Virus record (IMG/VR): IMGVR_UViG_3300049489_000842
Location: 1-64,000 of that record
Direction: 5' to 3' (one strand)
Length of the DNA stretch: 64,000 nucleotides
Source: a virus
This document shows, piece after piece, positions 42,707 to 51,900 of this stretch. The notes under the pieces were generated by a model. It saw nothing but the letters and a program-made list of their open reading frames with translations, was not told the DNA's origin and ran no database searches. A program made the translations under genes and the position numbers. The number at the start of each line of letters is the position of its first letter. Within the stretch, counting starts at the first letter, position 1.

Positions 42707-43153
42707 ATGAGAAAAAGAACAAAAGAACAAATTAGAAAATGGGGACAAACTCCTTATCCTATAGTAGACTTTTTAGAACAGAAACTGCTAGAAGTATCTG
42801 CAGTTACTAAAGTTCCTATATCAGTTATGGAAGGTACAGATAGGCATCGAGATTTTGTTATTGCCAGACAATTGTATTGCTATATCGCTTATCGAACTAA
42901 ACCTTTTGAAATTTCTCTCAGAGAAGTAGGTTTGGGTATAAAAAAAGATCACGCAACTGTTATGCATAGTAACGGAGTAATTGAAAATTATATCTTTTCT
43001 AAAAATAAAGATATACTTCAATTTTTACAGTTGTTAAAAAAAGATGAGCATTATACATCTTACACTTTAAGTTATAAAAGAATCAGTTTAAAGGAATGTA
43101 TAAAAATGAGAACCTACTTAGATCCCGTTGTTTTACAAGAAAATTTTTATTAA
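42707..43153 (+). CDS. Stand-alone DnaA domain IV (DNA-binding) protein
   Basis: The 148-residue protein matches the C-terminal DNA-binding domain of DnaA: ISVMEGTDRHRDFVIARQLYCYI (38-60), EISLREVGLGIKKDHATVMHS (68-88), where the last part corresponds to the GxDHTTVxHA signature (D81, H82, T84). The AAA+ ATPase domains of DnaA are absent. It could bind DnaA boxes, mark a phage origin or titrate host initiation. It is preceded by a terminator, giving it independent expression. Confidence 0.85.
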   Translation: MRKRTKEQIRKWGQTPYPIVDFLEQKLLEVSAVTKVPISVMEGTDRHRDFVIARQLYCYIAYRTKPFEISLREVGLGIKKDHATVMHSNGVIENYIFSKNKDILQFLQLLKKDEHYTSYTLSYKRISLKECIKMRTYLDPVVLQENFY

Positions 43154-43169
43154 AGAAAGGAGAAAAATA

Positions 43170-43382
43170 ATGTCAAAAAATTCAGGTAACTCCGGTATAG
43201 GAGTTTTAGGTTTGCTGGGAACAGCATTTGTAGTCTTAAGGTTAGCTGGAATAATAGAATGGTCATGGTGGTGGGTTACACTTCCTTTTTGGGGAGGATT
43301 CGCTTTATTGCTATTTGTTGTAATAGTTATGTGGATAATTTTACTGGTTGACAGAAAAAACCAGAAAGATAAGTGGTGGTAA
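43170..43382 (+). CDS. Two-helix membrane protein (Fragile-X-F-associated type)
   Basis: The product has 70 residues from the ATG at 43170, which follows a Shine-Dalgarno-like AAGGAG; the earlier ATG at 43128 would overlap the DnaA-like gene. Two hydrophobic helices (about 9-28 and 35-58) frame EWSWWWVTLPFWGG, a motif common in small phage membrane proteins annotated as transmembrane Fragile-X-F proteins. Function unknown. Confidence 0.65.
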   Translation: MSKNSGNSGIGVLGLLGTAFVVLRLAGIIEWSWWWVTLPFWGGFALLLFVVIVMWIILLVDRKNQKDKWW

Positions 43383-43567
43383 TGGCTTCACATGAAAATA
43401 TTGCTAATGGAAGGCTATGTCAGCTTTGTTTAAAGGCTTTCAAAAAGCCAAATGGTGAGCCTGGTATTTACACTCACGGCTATATGGTAGTTTGTGAAGA
43501 GTGTTATGAAGCTATAGATTCTACTTTTGTAAAAGAAAATTACATAAAAGCTGATAAAGGAACATAA
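43382..43567 (+). CDS. Small zinc-binding protein
   Basis: The product has 61 residues from the ATG at 43382, which overlaps the previous stop (TAATG). It contains CQLC and VCEEC pairs about 25 residues apart, with conserved Gly and His between them, giving a zinc-ribbon-like site. It lies next to another 44-aa zinc ribbon gene. A regulatory or RNA-polymerase-binding role is possible but not shown. Confidence 0.6.
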   Translation: MASHENIANGRLCQLCLKAFKKPNGEPGIYTHGYMVVCEECYEAIDSTFVKENYIKADKGT

Positions 43568-43575
43568 AAAATACT

Positions 43576-43583
43576 TAATTTTG
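43576..43583 (+). promoter_or_regulatory. TAATTTTG -7 element before the zinc ribbon gene
   Basis: TAATTTTG matches the TAnnTTTG consensus and ends 13 bp before the ATG at 43597. No TTTG -33 partner was found at the expected spacing, so the promoter is tentative. Confidence 0.45.
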
Positions 43584-43596
43584 TAAATAAAACTGT

Positions 43597-43731
43597 ATGT
43601 TTTCATTGTGTGGATGTCCGAAGTGTGGTAAAAAGAGTTTTAAGAAGTTCGAAGAGAATGATGGCTCCTTTTACTGGAAATGTTTTAGTTGTGGGTATGA
43701 AACTCAGATAACAAGAAGAAGTAAACATTAA
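43597..43731 (+). CDS. 44-aa zinc ribbon protein
   Basis: The short ORF has CPKCGKKSF and CFSCGYE, a CxxC-x(19)-CxxC zinc ribbon with aromatic residues between the pairs (FYWK). The ATG follows a promoter-like TAATTTTG by 13 bp. Such mini zinc ribbons resemble those of primase or transcription factor TFIIS/RpoM-like domains. No further motif is present. Confidence 0.6.
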   Translation: MFSLCGCPKCGKKSFKKFEENDGSFYWKCFSCGYETQITRRSKH

Positions 43732-43750
43732 ACCTTAAATATAAATTCTA

Positions 43751-43951
43751 ATGAGTAATCGCACTATTGTAATAATAGCTATCTCATTATTGTGGTTAAT
43801 AACAGGTCTAGGCTTCTACGTTCTAGTAGAGACTATAAGGATTTTCTCTTATAATTTTCTTGCAAGCGTAGAATACTTATATCTTTGGTCCACAATAATA
43901 AGTTTATTATTTTCTGTAAGGGTTGTTTATAAAACTTTTACAAAAAAGTAA
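43751..43951 (+). CDS. Two-helix small membrane protein
   Basis: The 66-residue protein has two hydrophobic helices (IVIIAISLLWLITGLGFYVL and a second around YLWSTIISLLFSVRVV), with a basic C-terminus (KTFTKK). It ends at a strong terminator, closing this small operon. Function unknown. Confidence 0.6.
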   Translation: MSNRTIVIIAISLLWLITGLGFYVLVETIRIFSYNFLASVEYLYLWSTIISLLFSVRVVYKTFTKK

Positions 43952-43982
43952 ATCATGTTTTTTTTTCGTTTTTAGTTGTTTC

Positions 43983-44019
43983 TCCCCGGGATTATAGCTG
44001 TTTTCCCGGGGATTTTTAT
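43983..44019 (+). terminator. Intrinsic terminator
   Basis: A 9-bp perfect stem TCCCCGGGA/TCCCGGGGA with a 12-nt loop is followed by TTTTTATTT. It separates the small membrane/zinc genes from the nuclease/lysis operon. Confidence 0.88.
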
Positions 44020-44059
44020 TTAACTATAATCCGGAATTGTTCTAATGAGTAATAAAGGG

Positions 44060-44091
44060 TTTGGATTTGTAAAAAATAATACTGACCTTTG
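44060..44091 (+). promoter_or_regulatory. Candidate promoter of the nuclease/lysis operon
   Basis: TTTG (44060-44063), a 20-bp spacer and GACCTTTG (44084-44091) resemble the Bacteroidota TTTG-N19-21-TAnnTTTG promoter with one mismatch. It lies between a strong terminator and the ATG at 44109. Confidence 0.55.
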
Positions 44092-44108
44092 ACTCTCATT
44101 CATTAAAC

Positions 44109-44675
44109 ATGAATACAAAAGATACCAGTGCAGGAGAGATAATGGCTCGGGCTTTCTTTGAGGAACTTAAAACTTTAGGGTTTATAGTGAAAATCGAGGA
44201 ACAACCTGAGCCTTTTATATTATCTGATAAGGTAAGTATCATAAAAGAGATACACCTTAAAACAAAGATTAAAACAGAAGAGCATACCCTTTTAGACTCG
44301 AATATATATACAGCTGATTTTAAGATCATATGGAATGGACCCAACATTTTCCATCACGATCTATTGCTGCCGATTGTAAAACCTCCAGTCTTTTATTCGT
44401 CAAATAATATTTCTTACATAGAGTGTAAGCCTATCTGGGATTACAACAATATGACAAGGATATTTTTACAAAGAACAAGGCCATGGGTTTATCAAAAGTT
44501 TGGCGTTTACGTCAACTTAATGAAGTCCCCCGACTTTTTTAAAAGTACATTTATCCCTGCAAAATGCCTCAGTAGTTTTTACTATAAAGTAGGTGTTAAG
44601 AAAGGACTCCCTAAGTTTAAATGGGAGTACAGTACTTCTAAAGACTTTATACAAAGTCGGAGTATGTCTAACTAA
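44109..44675 (+). CDS. PD-(D/E)XK nuclease, DUF1064-like
   Basis: The 188-residue protein shows an Asp in NIYTADFKIIW (D70) followed about 35 residues later by YIECKP (E105, K107), the D...ExK core of PD-(D/E)XK nucleases. The N-terminal helix and the order of strands match small phage resolvase-like enzymes. It lies at the head of the lysis operon. It may be a Holliday junction or debranching nuclease acting before packaging. Confidence 0.7.
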   Translation: MNTKDTSAGEIMARAFFEELKTLGFIVKIEEQPEPFILSDKVSIIKEIHLKTKIKTEEHTLLDSNIYTADFKIIWNGPNIFHHDLLLPIVKPPVFYSSNNISYIECKPIWDYNNMTRIFLQRTRPWVYQKFGVYVNLMKSPDFFKSTFIPAKCLSSFYYKVGVKKGLPKFKWEYSTSKDFIQSRSMSN

Positions 44676-44686
44676 TAAAAACAGTA

Positions 44687-45265
44687 ATGAAATGGTTATG
44701 GTTAATAATTCTATTATTCCCTACTTCTATTGTATCCGCCCCTTCAAGTAAGGGCATTGACTTTATTCCTATAAACTCAGTCATTGAAGTAGTGGAAATT
44801 AGGCATAATTTGTCTAAAGACCTCGAAAAGAAAATTAAAGAAGTAAGTAAAGCATTGCAGATTAAACCGGAATGGCTTGTGTCTGTAATACAAGAAGAGT
44901 CCAGATTCAACTCTAAAAAAGAGAATCATATAGGAGCCGTAGGGTTCATCCAGTTTCTTCCTATCACTTTAAAGCAATTGAAAATATCTAAAGACTCATT
45001 GCTTTCACTTTCTGACACAGCACAATTAAATATTATAGAAAAGTTTTATAAGCCTGTTGCAGGTAAAGTCTTCAATGCAGAAGACCTGCACTTGTACACA
45101 TTCTTTCCTATAGCTGTGACTCAAAAATGGGGGGATGAAAGAATTCTGGAAACGTCCCGCGTGTCAGCACAGACAGTAGTAAAATGTAATAGGCCAATAG
45201 ACTTAAATAAGGATATGAAAATAACTGTTGGTGAGTATAAAACATATTTAAAACTAATAAAATGA
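44687..45265 (+). CDS. Exported lytic transglycosylase
   Basis: The 192-residue protein starts with a signal peptide (MKWLWLIILLFPTSIVSAPS). The SLT domain has the catalytic Glu in VIQEESRFN (67-75), then HIGAVGFIQFLPITL (81-95), the G-A-x-G-x-x-Q-F-x-P motif of lytic transglycosylases. It cleaves the glycan strands of peptidoglycan. The three small membrane proteins that follow make a lysis cassette likely. The stop overlaps the next ATG. Confidence 0.85.
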   Translation: MKWLWLIILLFPTSIVSAPSSKGIDFIPINSVIEVVEIRHNLSKDLEKKIKEVSKALQIKPEWLVSVIQEESRFNSKKENHIGAVGFIQFLPITLKQLKISKDSLLSLSDTAQLNIIEKFYKPVAGKVFNAEDLHLYTFFPIAVTQKWGDERILETSRVSAQTVVKCNRPIDLNKDMKITVGEYKTYLKLIK

Positions 45266-45432
45266 AATATGCATCCTTTTTACTTATACTCTCATGGAGT
45301 ATATATACCCTTGTAACTGAGGGTAATATAAGACCTAGCGATAACATTATATTATGGATACTAGGTGTACTTTCTGTTTTTTACTCTTGCGTACAAGCAA
45401 TAATATGGATTCAACAACCTAATAAAAAGTAA
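45262..45432 (+). CDS. 56-aa two-helix membrane protein (lysis cassette)
   Basis: The short ORF overlaps the preceding stop (ATGA) and has two hydrophobic segments (ASFLLILSWSIYTLV and IILWILGVLSVFYSCVQAII) separated by a polar loop (TEGNIRPSDN), then a basic end. Size, topology and position suit a holin, antiholin or spanin-related component. Confidence 0.6.
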   Translation: MKYASFLLILSWSIYTLVTEGNIRPSDNIILWILGVLSVFYSCVQAIIWIQQPNKK

Positions 45433-45436
45433 CTAA

Positions 45437-45652
45437 ATGGGAAGATTTTTAAAGTCTGTTATTACAGTAGTTATAGCATGGATTATACTGTCTTGTATGT
45501 TTTGGTTAGGTATAGCTTTTATAAAAGCAGAGTTAAATCCGTTCTTATGGAAAGAAGAACTTAGGGTCACATTGGTATTTTTAATACTATGCATTACTTT
45601 ATTTTCTCCAATAGTAACTCAGTCTTTATATGACGAAGTATTTAAAAACTAA
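45437..45652 (+). CDS. Two-helix membrane protein, holin candidate
   Basis: The 71-residue protein has two hydrophobic helices (about 7-27 VITVVIAWIILSCMFWLG and 43-62 RVTLVFLILCITLFSPIV), separated by an acidic/basic loop, and ends in acidic residues. It lies 4 bp after the previous small membrane gene. Topology and context support a holin, with no decisive motif. Confidence 0.6.
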   Translation: MGRFLKSVITVVIAWIILSCMFWLGIAFIKAELNPFLWKEELRVTLVFLILCITLFSPIVTQSLYDEVFKN

Positions 45653-45668
45653 TATAAATATTAACAAA

Positions 45669-45866
45669 ATGATCCTACTTAAAATTCTAGTAACTCAAGT
45701 TATTTTATTTTTCTTGTCTATGCTTTTACTTCATCCGGATTCTCCAGCTATATCTTTTATAGAAAAGAAATCATTAAACTACGGTAAAATAGTAGCATTA
45801 ACAGCTATCATTCAGATGATACTAATATTAGTAGTACTCTTGATTGTTGTATGGATAGCAAAATAA
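45669..45866 (+). CDS. Two-helix membrane protein (lysis cassette)
   Basis: The product has 65 residues from the ATG at 45669; an in-frame ATG at 45630 lies inside the previous gene and is less likely. Two hydrophobic helices (about 1-18 and 43-64) flank a polar loop with Lys residues. It is the last gene before a convergent terminator. A holin/antiholin pair with the upstream gene is possible. Confidence 0.55.
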   Translation: MILLKILVTQVILFFLSMLLLHPDSPAISFIEKKSLNYGKIVALTAIIQMILILVVLLIVVWIAK

Positions 45867-45883
45867 AGAACTTTAAAAGTAAA

Positions 45884-45904
45884 GAGACTCTCTAGTAGAG
45901 TCTC
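45884..45904. terminator. Convergent terminator between lysis genes and the giant gene
   Basis: GAGACTCT (45884-45891) pairs with AGAGTCTC (45897-45904) across a 5-nt loop. On the minus strand it is followed by TTTACTTTT, which suits the giant gene ending at 45892. The plus-strand side lacks a T run. Confidence 0.6.
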
Positions 45905-48900
45905 GATACTTCATCTAGTTCGGCCCATTTAAATAGCTCTTTTGCTCCTGGGGTCATTTTTATAGCTTCATTTAAAAACTTGTTTTCTCCTTGTTGGTTT
46001 TCCATTCCTCTTCCTGCTAGCACATCTTCTGCATATCCTACTACTCTGTTTAAGCTTTGCATATACTTTAGAATAGCTGTTGGATTGTTTAGGATATCCA
46101 AATATCCTTTGACTGACCAGAATGTTCTTGTTTCTTGGTCTAACCTACGTAAACTAGATACAAGGAATTTACCTGCTGCGCTTCTACATTTTAGTGTAGA
46201 GGCGGAATTATTATTACACATCTCAGCTTTAACTAGAGCCTGTAAAACATAAGTCATTACTCCTACAGTAAGCTCCATCATAGTTACTCTTAAATTCTGT
46301 AGCTGTACAGCTGAAACTTCTCCTCTGTCGTAAGCCGCTTTAAAAGTTTTATAGTTCAGTCCGAATTCTCTTATAGCTTGTAGTGTAGTTATATATCTTC
46401 CTTGCTTATAGGATTGAGAAATATAATCCCATCTTTTTGGACCAAATCTGGCCATAAAGGGATCAAAAAACCAAGTTTTGAACAGTATCAATGCTCTACC
46501 GGTAGCATACTTTTGTACAAGTTTCGGATTAGTATAATCTCCGTGTATAGCTGTAAGTTGATTTCTTACTTTTAAAGTTATGCCTGTAATAGCTTCATCT
46601 CCTGTTTTACCGTTAAAGGAGTATTTATCAGTTCCATCTGATTTTAATATTAGTTTTCCTGATTCATCTACCGCATCCCAGAAAGATATCTCTTCTCCAG
46701 TGTCAACATCTTTAACTTTATGATGTAGCATCATAGCTACCATTACTTGTCCCTGGTTAACTGTTTCTACAAACTTATTCCCTTCCATAGGCTTAATAAA
46801 TCTCGCTGCATTGCCTAATGAAGATTTTTTCTCTTCGAATGGATTTTTATGTGCGAAATCGTACATTATATCCCCAAGAATAGCATAGTTTTTAACAATA
46901 TTATCAAATTTACCTCTTTCTGAAAATAGTAAACCTGTAGCTTGCTTTAATCCTGATGTAGTGAAGTTTTCACCTCTTACAGACTCAATTAAATTAGCCA
47001 CATTACCTTGAAGTAAATTAGCTAAAAAGGACGGTAAGTTCCAGGATAAAGCTGTAAATCGGAGACTATCTATTAAAGATTGTACCATCTTATCAACAGA
47101 AATATATCTACCTAATGAGTTTATTCTTGTTTCGATAGTATCTATTTTACTTTGGTTCCCTCCTTTAGATTTTAAAACATCTAGTTCCTGCTTTAAAAGT
47201 AAAAGTTCTTCTTTTTCTTTTTTGGTATAAAATTTTCTTCCTTTTCTAAAGGATCTATCTTCACCTCCTAAGTCATAGTACTCTTTATCTACAAAGTAGT
47301 TAATCATGTCTTTGGCATTCTGTACATCTTGTTCAGTAATATCTTTAAGCTTTACATTATTACCTGTATTCTTTAAAGCTAATTCGAGCTTTTCAATAAT
47401 GAACTTATTAGGATTTGGCTTTTTCTTCTCATCTTCCAGTTCTGCTATCATTCTTTGTCTGCCGGTTAATCCAGCCATCTCATCGAGATAGTGCATAGCC
47501 AAGTCTATTTCAGGCTGTATAGCTGCTTTATAAGAGTAAGTCATTGATGCAAGATTAAGAGAGTTTAGGGCCATAAAAATATCCCCCTTATCACCTGACA
47601 TTATATAGTTAGAGGCCTCAGTAAATAAAATAGCCTCATCTTTAGCAGTTAAGTTTATCTTTTGTGCTTTTAATAAATCTCTTCTTCTTTTATACTCTAC
47701 CTCGATAGCTTCGGCTAATGTTATGACACTTTTCTCAACTTTCTTTACCTCTTTTCCAGTAATAGGATCAATAACCTTCTCCTTATTATTTGCTGAAGTA
47801 AAGTAATTTATAGCAGCATCTTTTGCAAAATCTTTTATCCCTAATTGATGCATTTCTTGTATCATTCCACTCTCTACATGAGCTAAAGTGAATCTGGATA
47901 AACTGCTGTCATTAAAGTTATTGTAGGCATCATCAACAATTTTTGCAGCCTCTTCATAAAAAGCGAAAGCTATAGGGTCATTTTTTATTGTTTCATAGTT
48001 TTTATCATATAGATTAAGAGGTTTCCCTTTACTATCGTATTTTTTAGGCACAATAACTATAAACCTATCTGCATCATATCCTACTAAATTCTTATATTTA
48101 GAATTAGGTGCCGCATCAACGGTAAATAGTCTGTGCCTTCTTACCGGAGAGTTATTATTAATCCATGAATCATAAATATTTAGTTCAGCTGATGTTAATC
48201 TATTCAAATCTGTATGACCAAATTCTGCTATCATAAAATCTTTCGAGATGGACTTGTATTCTTTAAAGAGTGCAGCTGCCTCATCTACTTTTTTAGTAGC
48301 CATTTCTACTCCTATATTAGGAGTAAGTTCATCTATATAGTCTTGTCTGTCTTTCTCAGCTCTTTTTGGATCTATTATAAATGTATTATCCCTTAACCAG
48401 CTTACTGATGTTTTATTCTTGTGGAAATTACGCATATTGTTCCAAAACTTGAATGTATACTCGGTAACAAGATTACCAGTAATGTCGTCATTATTTCCTT
48501 TTTGCCAGAACAGTTCTACGTCAAATTTAGAATCTTTTAACCTTTTATACAACTCACCTAACTCCCTACTTTTAGTTATAGCTCTAGTTGTAGCCATCGA
48601 GTTTACGGTATTGATCTTATTCATAAGATAAGCTGCAATAGGGTTGTCAAGATGAGCTATAGAATAGAAGTTTTTATATATCCAATTCCAAACCCGGGTT
48701 TTTAATGTAATCATATCTCGGAATGTAAATGTCTTACCAAGATTCTCAGAAGCTCTATTCACAAAAACCGATTTACCTAATTTATTCAAGTCTTTACCTA
48801 AGGTTTCGAACTCTATGTATATATCTCTAAATAAAGCTTTAACAGTTGGATCTTGTATTTCTACATCTTCTAACAAATAGTTAGTAGATTCATCTTCAAA

Positions 48901-51900
48901 GTCGGAGATAGCTGCCCAAGTATCTATTATCTTCCTAGCCGATAGGATATCTTCCGAAGATACTAAAGTAGAATTCAGTATTCTCTCGACTTCTTTCTTA
49001 TCCATATCTGCCATCTGCTTTATCTGAGTAACAGATTTGAAGTTTTTGATGTCTTTAAGTACTTGCTTTTTCTCGTTAACCCTATCTATAAAATATTGCA
49101 AATCTTTTTCAGCAGATCCTTTTAACCTTTCGCGATGAATGTGATTCTCCAGTGATTTTATCTCTGTCTTCACCTTCTTTTCTGCATTCGGAACTTTGAT
49201 GTTTAAGAATATTTCCTCGCTAAGTTCATCAGTCGGAGCCATTTTTACTAGTTCCCTGGATACGGATGTTGAGTAATTATCATACATCAGTTTGTTGTAC
49301 AAGTCCATGTCACTAGTACCTGTTACTTGTACAATTCTAGGGTCCGATGGATCGGTAGTTATAGAATCATATAGTCTGGAATTGAATTCTGAAATAACAG
49401 GTGATGAGGGAAGGTTTAAAATGATGGCCTCAGGAACAGCTTCGATAATCGCTTTTTCTATTGCAGTCCCCTCGGCCATATTCCCTGGATATATTATGTG
49501 ATCAGCCGGGTTTAAACTCATACCTTCAAGTAAAATGTTTACTCTTTCCTCTAATGAATTAGGTGGGATTACTCTACTGGCTAAAGATATGTTATTATCT
49601 TCTGACTTTTTTTGGTAAGCTTTTTTAGTAGGCCTAGAGTAAAAATTAACTCCTTCCTTTACACCTGATACCCATCCTAGTTTAACAAAAGATTTCTCTA
49701 TGACCTCATTATCATAGGATGTTCGAAACTTTTCTGGTTTAACTACAAAAGATAAAACCCCACCTGTAATAGCGGCATCTATCTCAGCTAAAGCTTCAGC
49801 TACTTCTCCCTCAGACATTATATTTATGAACGGAGTGTCTTCTTTGGAGTAGGACGTTAATGCCAGGTCTTCATCTATAGTTGGTTTTTGTTCAAGTTCG
49901 GTTAAGTCTTGTCTTGTTAAGAATGCATCTGTAAGTATTTTAGTAAGGGCAGCTTTATCTAGTAAGGATAACTTGTTTAGGTCCCCTAAAAACCAATTTA
50001 CAAACTTTTTCCACCATTCCCAGGCATCTCCTTTTTGTTTTACAGCCTGTTCTCCAATGCTTTGAACTAAAGCTTCCTCACTTCCCCATTTTTTTATAGC
50101 TTCTTGAACAATAGGGGTATTTCTATTCCATGCAATATAGTGATGAGCATATTCATGAGGTAAAGTATCTTGTTTTTGGTTTATAGCATCTACAAGAATA
50201 GTTAATGCTTTAGTATTAGCTTGACCTATTATTTGGTTAGCCTCATTTTTCTGTAAAAAGATATTACTTAAATCCCTGGCAGGGTTTATTGTGATCTCTC
50301 TCCATTCATTGCCATACTCATCAGTAATAGTTTTAACATTATCTTTACCGAATTGCTTTTCTAGTATATTACCTACTTTAATTTCATAAAATGCTTCAAT
50401 GGGTTTAAGTTTTTCTATACCTTGGGACTTAAGTTCTTGTTTCTCTTTTTCTGCTTTATCTAAAAGATCCTTATTTGCTGGAAAATATCCGCTATTACCT
50501 CTATGATCTTCATAATAATATTCGTCTTGTCCTTTCTCTATAGCATATTTTATATGATCTATCTCCGCATCTTTTCTCTTTATACTATCAGCAATAGTTT
50601 CATGCCCTTCTACTTTAGCAGCAGTTTCACCTTTAGGAAATAATACTTTCTCATATCCTTTCTTAGCACTATCTTGAATAATAGATTTAATAAAGAATGT
50701 TACCCAATTGTTGTCTTTGTTAAGAAGTTGTAAGAAAGAATTTCTAGTAATATATTCTTCTTCACCTTTAGGGTTTTTTGCAAAATCTTCTTCTGTTGTT
50801 GGTGTATAAAAATCAGTTGCTAAATCATCTTTATCTCTACCCTTCTGAAATAAATCAGATTGTACTTCTAGTATTCTACGAGTTTTAGGTAAATTATTTA
50901 TATAAGTATTTATATAAGATTCTGCTTCTTTTTTTGTAGCATATTCACCTAATGGTTCGTTAGTAGTTCTATCTCTAACATAGAATTTATTATTGTATTC
51001 AAATACCTCTTGACCTCCAATATATTGAGTAGGGTATACACTATCATCTTTTGTAAAATTATAATAGGTGTATAGTGGATTATGTTTATGTGTATTATTT
51101 GGGATAAACTTTTCATCACTTCTAAACCATCCAATACCATTATCAGTACTAAATTCTGCATGTCCTTTAATACTAGGTACAATTAATGGGGTAGATATTT
51201 CATTCTCAGTGTAGTTAGTACCACCTGGTACTGTTAGGTTTGAGTAATATTCAGAATTTCTTTCATACATACCTCCTTCTAATATACCAGTATCCTCATT
51301 ATAGTAAGCTGGGGTTTGTTCTGATTTAGCAGTATTAATCTCAACACTATAACTATACTTACTAGCTAGTTCTAAGGCTAATTGTTCTCTATCAGTAATA
51401 CCTAAATCTAATAATAATTGTTTTTGCTCTTTAGGCACGGAAAGTTCTGTTAAAATTTTATTTAAATCCCACTTAGCTTTTTCTCCTTTAGAAAATATTT
51501 GTTTTGCTTTATCAGATAAAAGTATCTCCGTAGCTTTAAGTCTATAGTTAATTTGCTTATCATATTCTTCTTGATTGAATACATTATCTCCGTACTCCCA
51601 AGCAGGAGTATTGGTAATATTAAGTTTAATTTCTGGGTATAACTTCTGAAGTTTATCCTGGATTTTCTGAGCTAATTGACTATCAAAAGAGGAATTAGGT
51701 GAAGTTTTTGTAACTACAGTAGCCGGGATGTTATTTTTACCAGCTTCATAAGCTTTAGTGAGGTATTCTGCAGAATCCTCGAATGTTTCATCAGCCAGGC
51801 TAACACCAGTACTCTTTATGATTATAATCTTGGCATCATTAGTTATAAAAGCAGGAGGAGAGTCTATATCATCTCCTTTAATAATTTCACGTTTACCTTC

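Noticed and set aside
50949-51182. Minus-strand ORF in a second frame inside the giant gene
   Set aside because: It is an out-of-frame shadow of the giant gene with hydrophobic/isoleucine-rich composition and no independent support.
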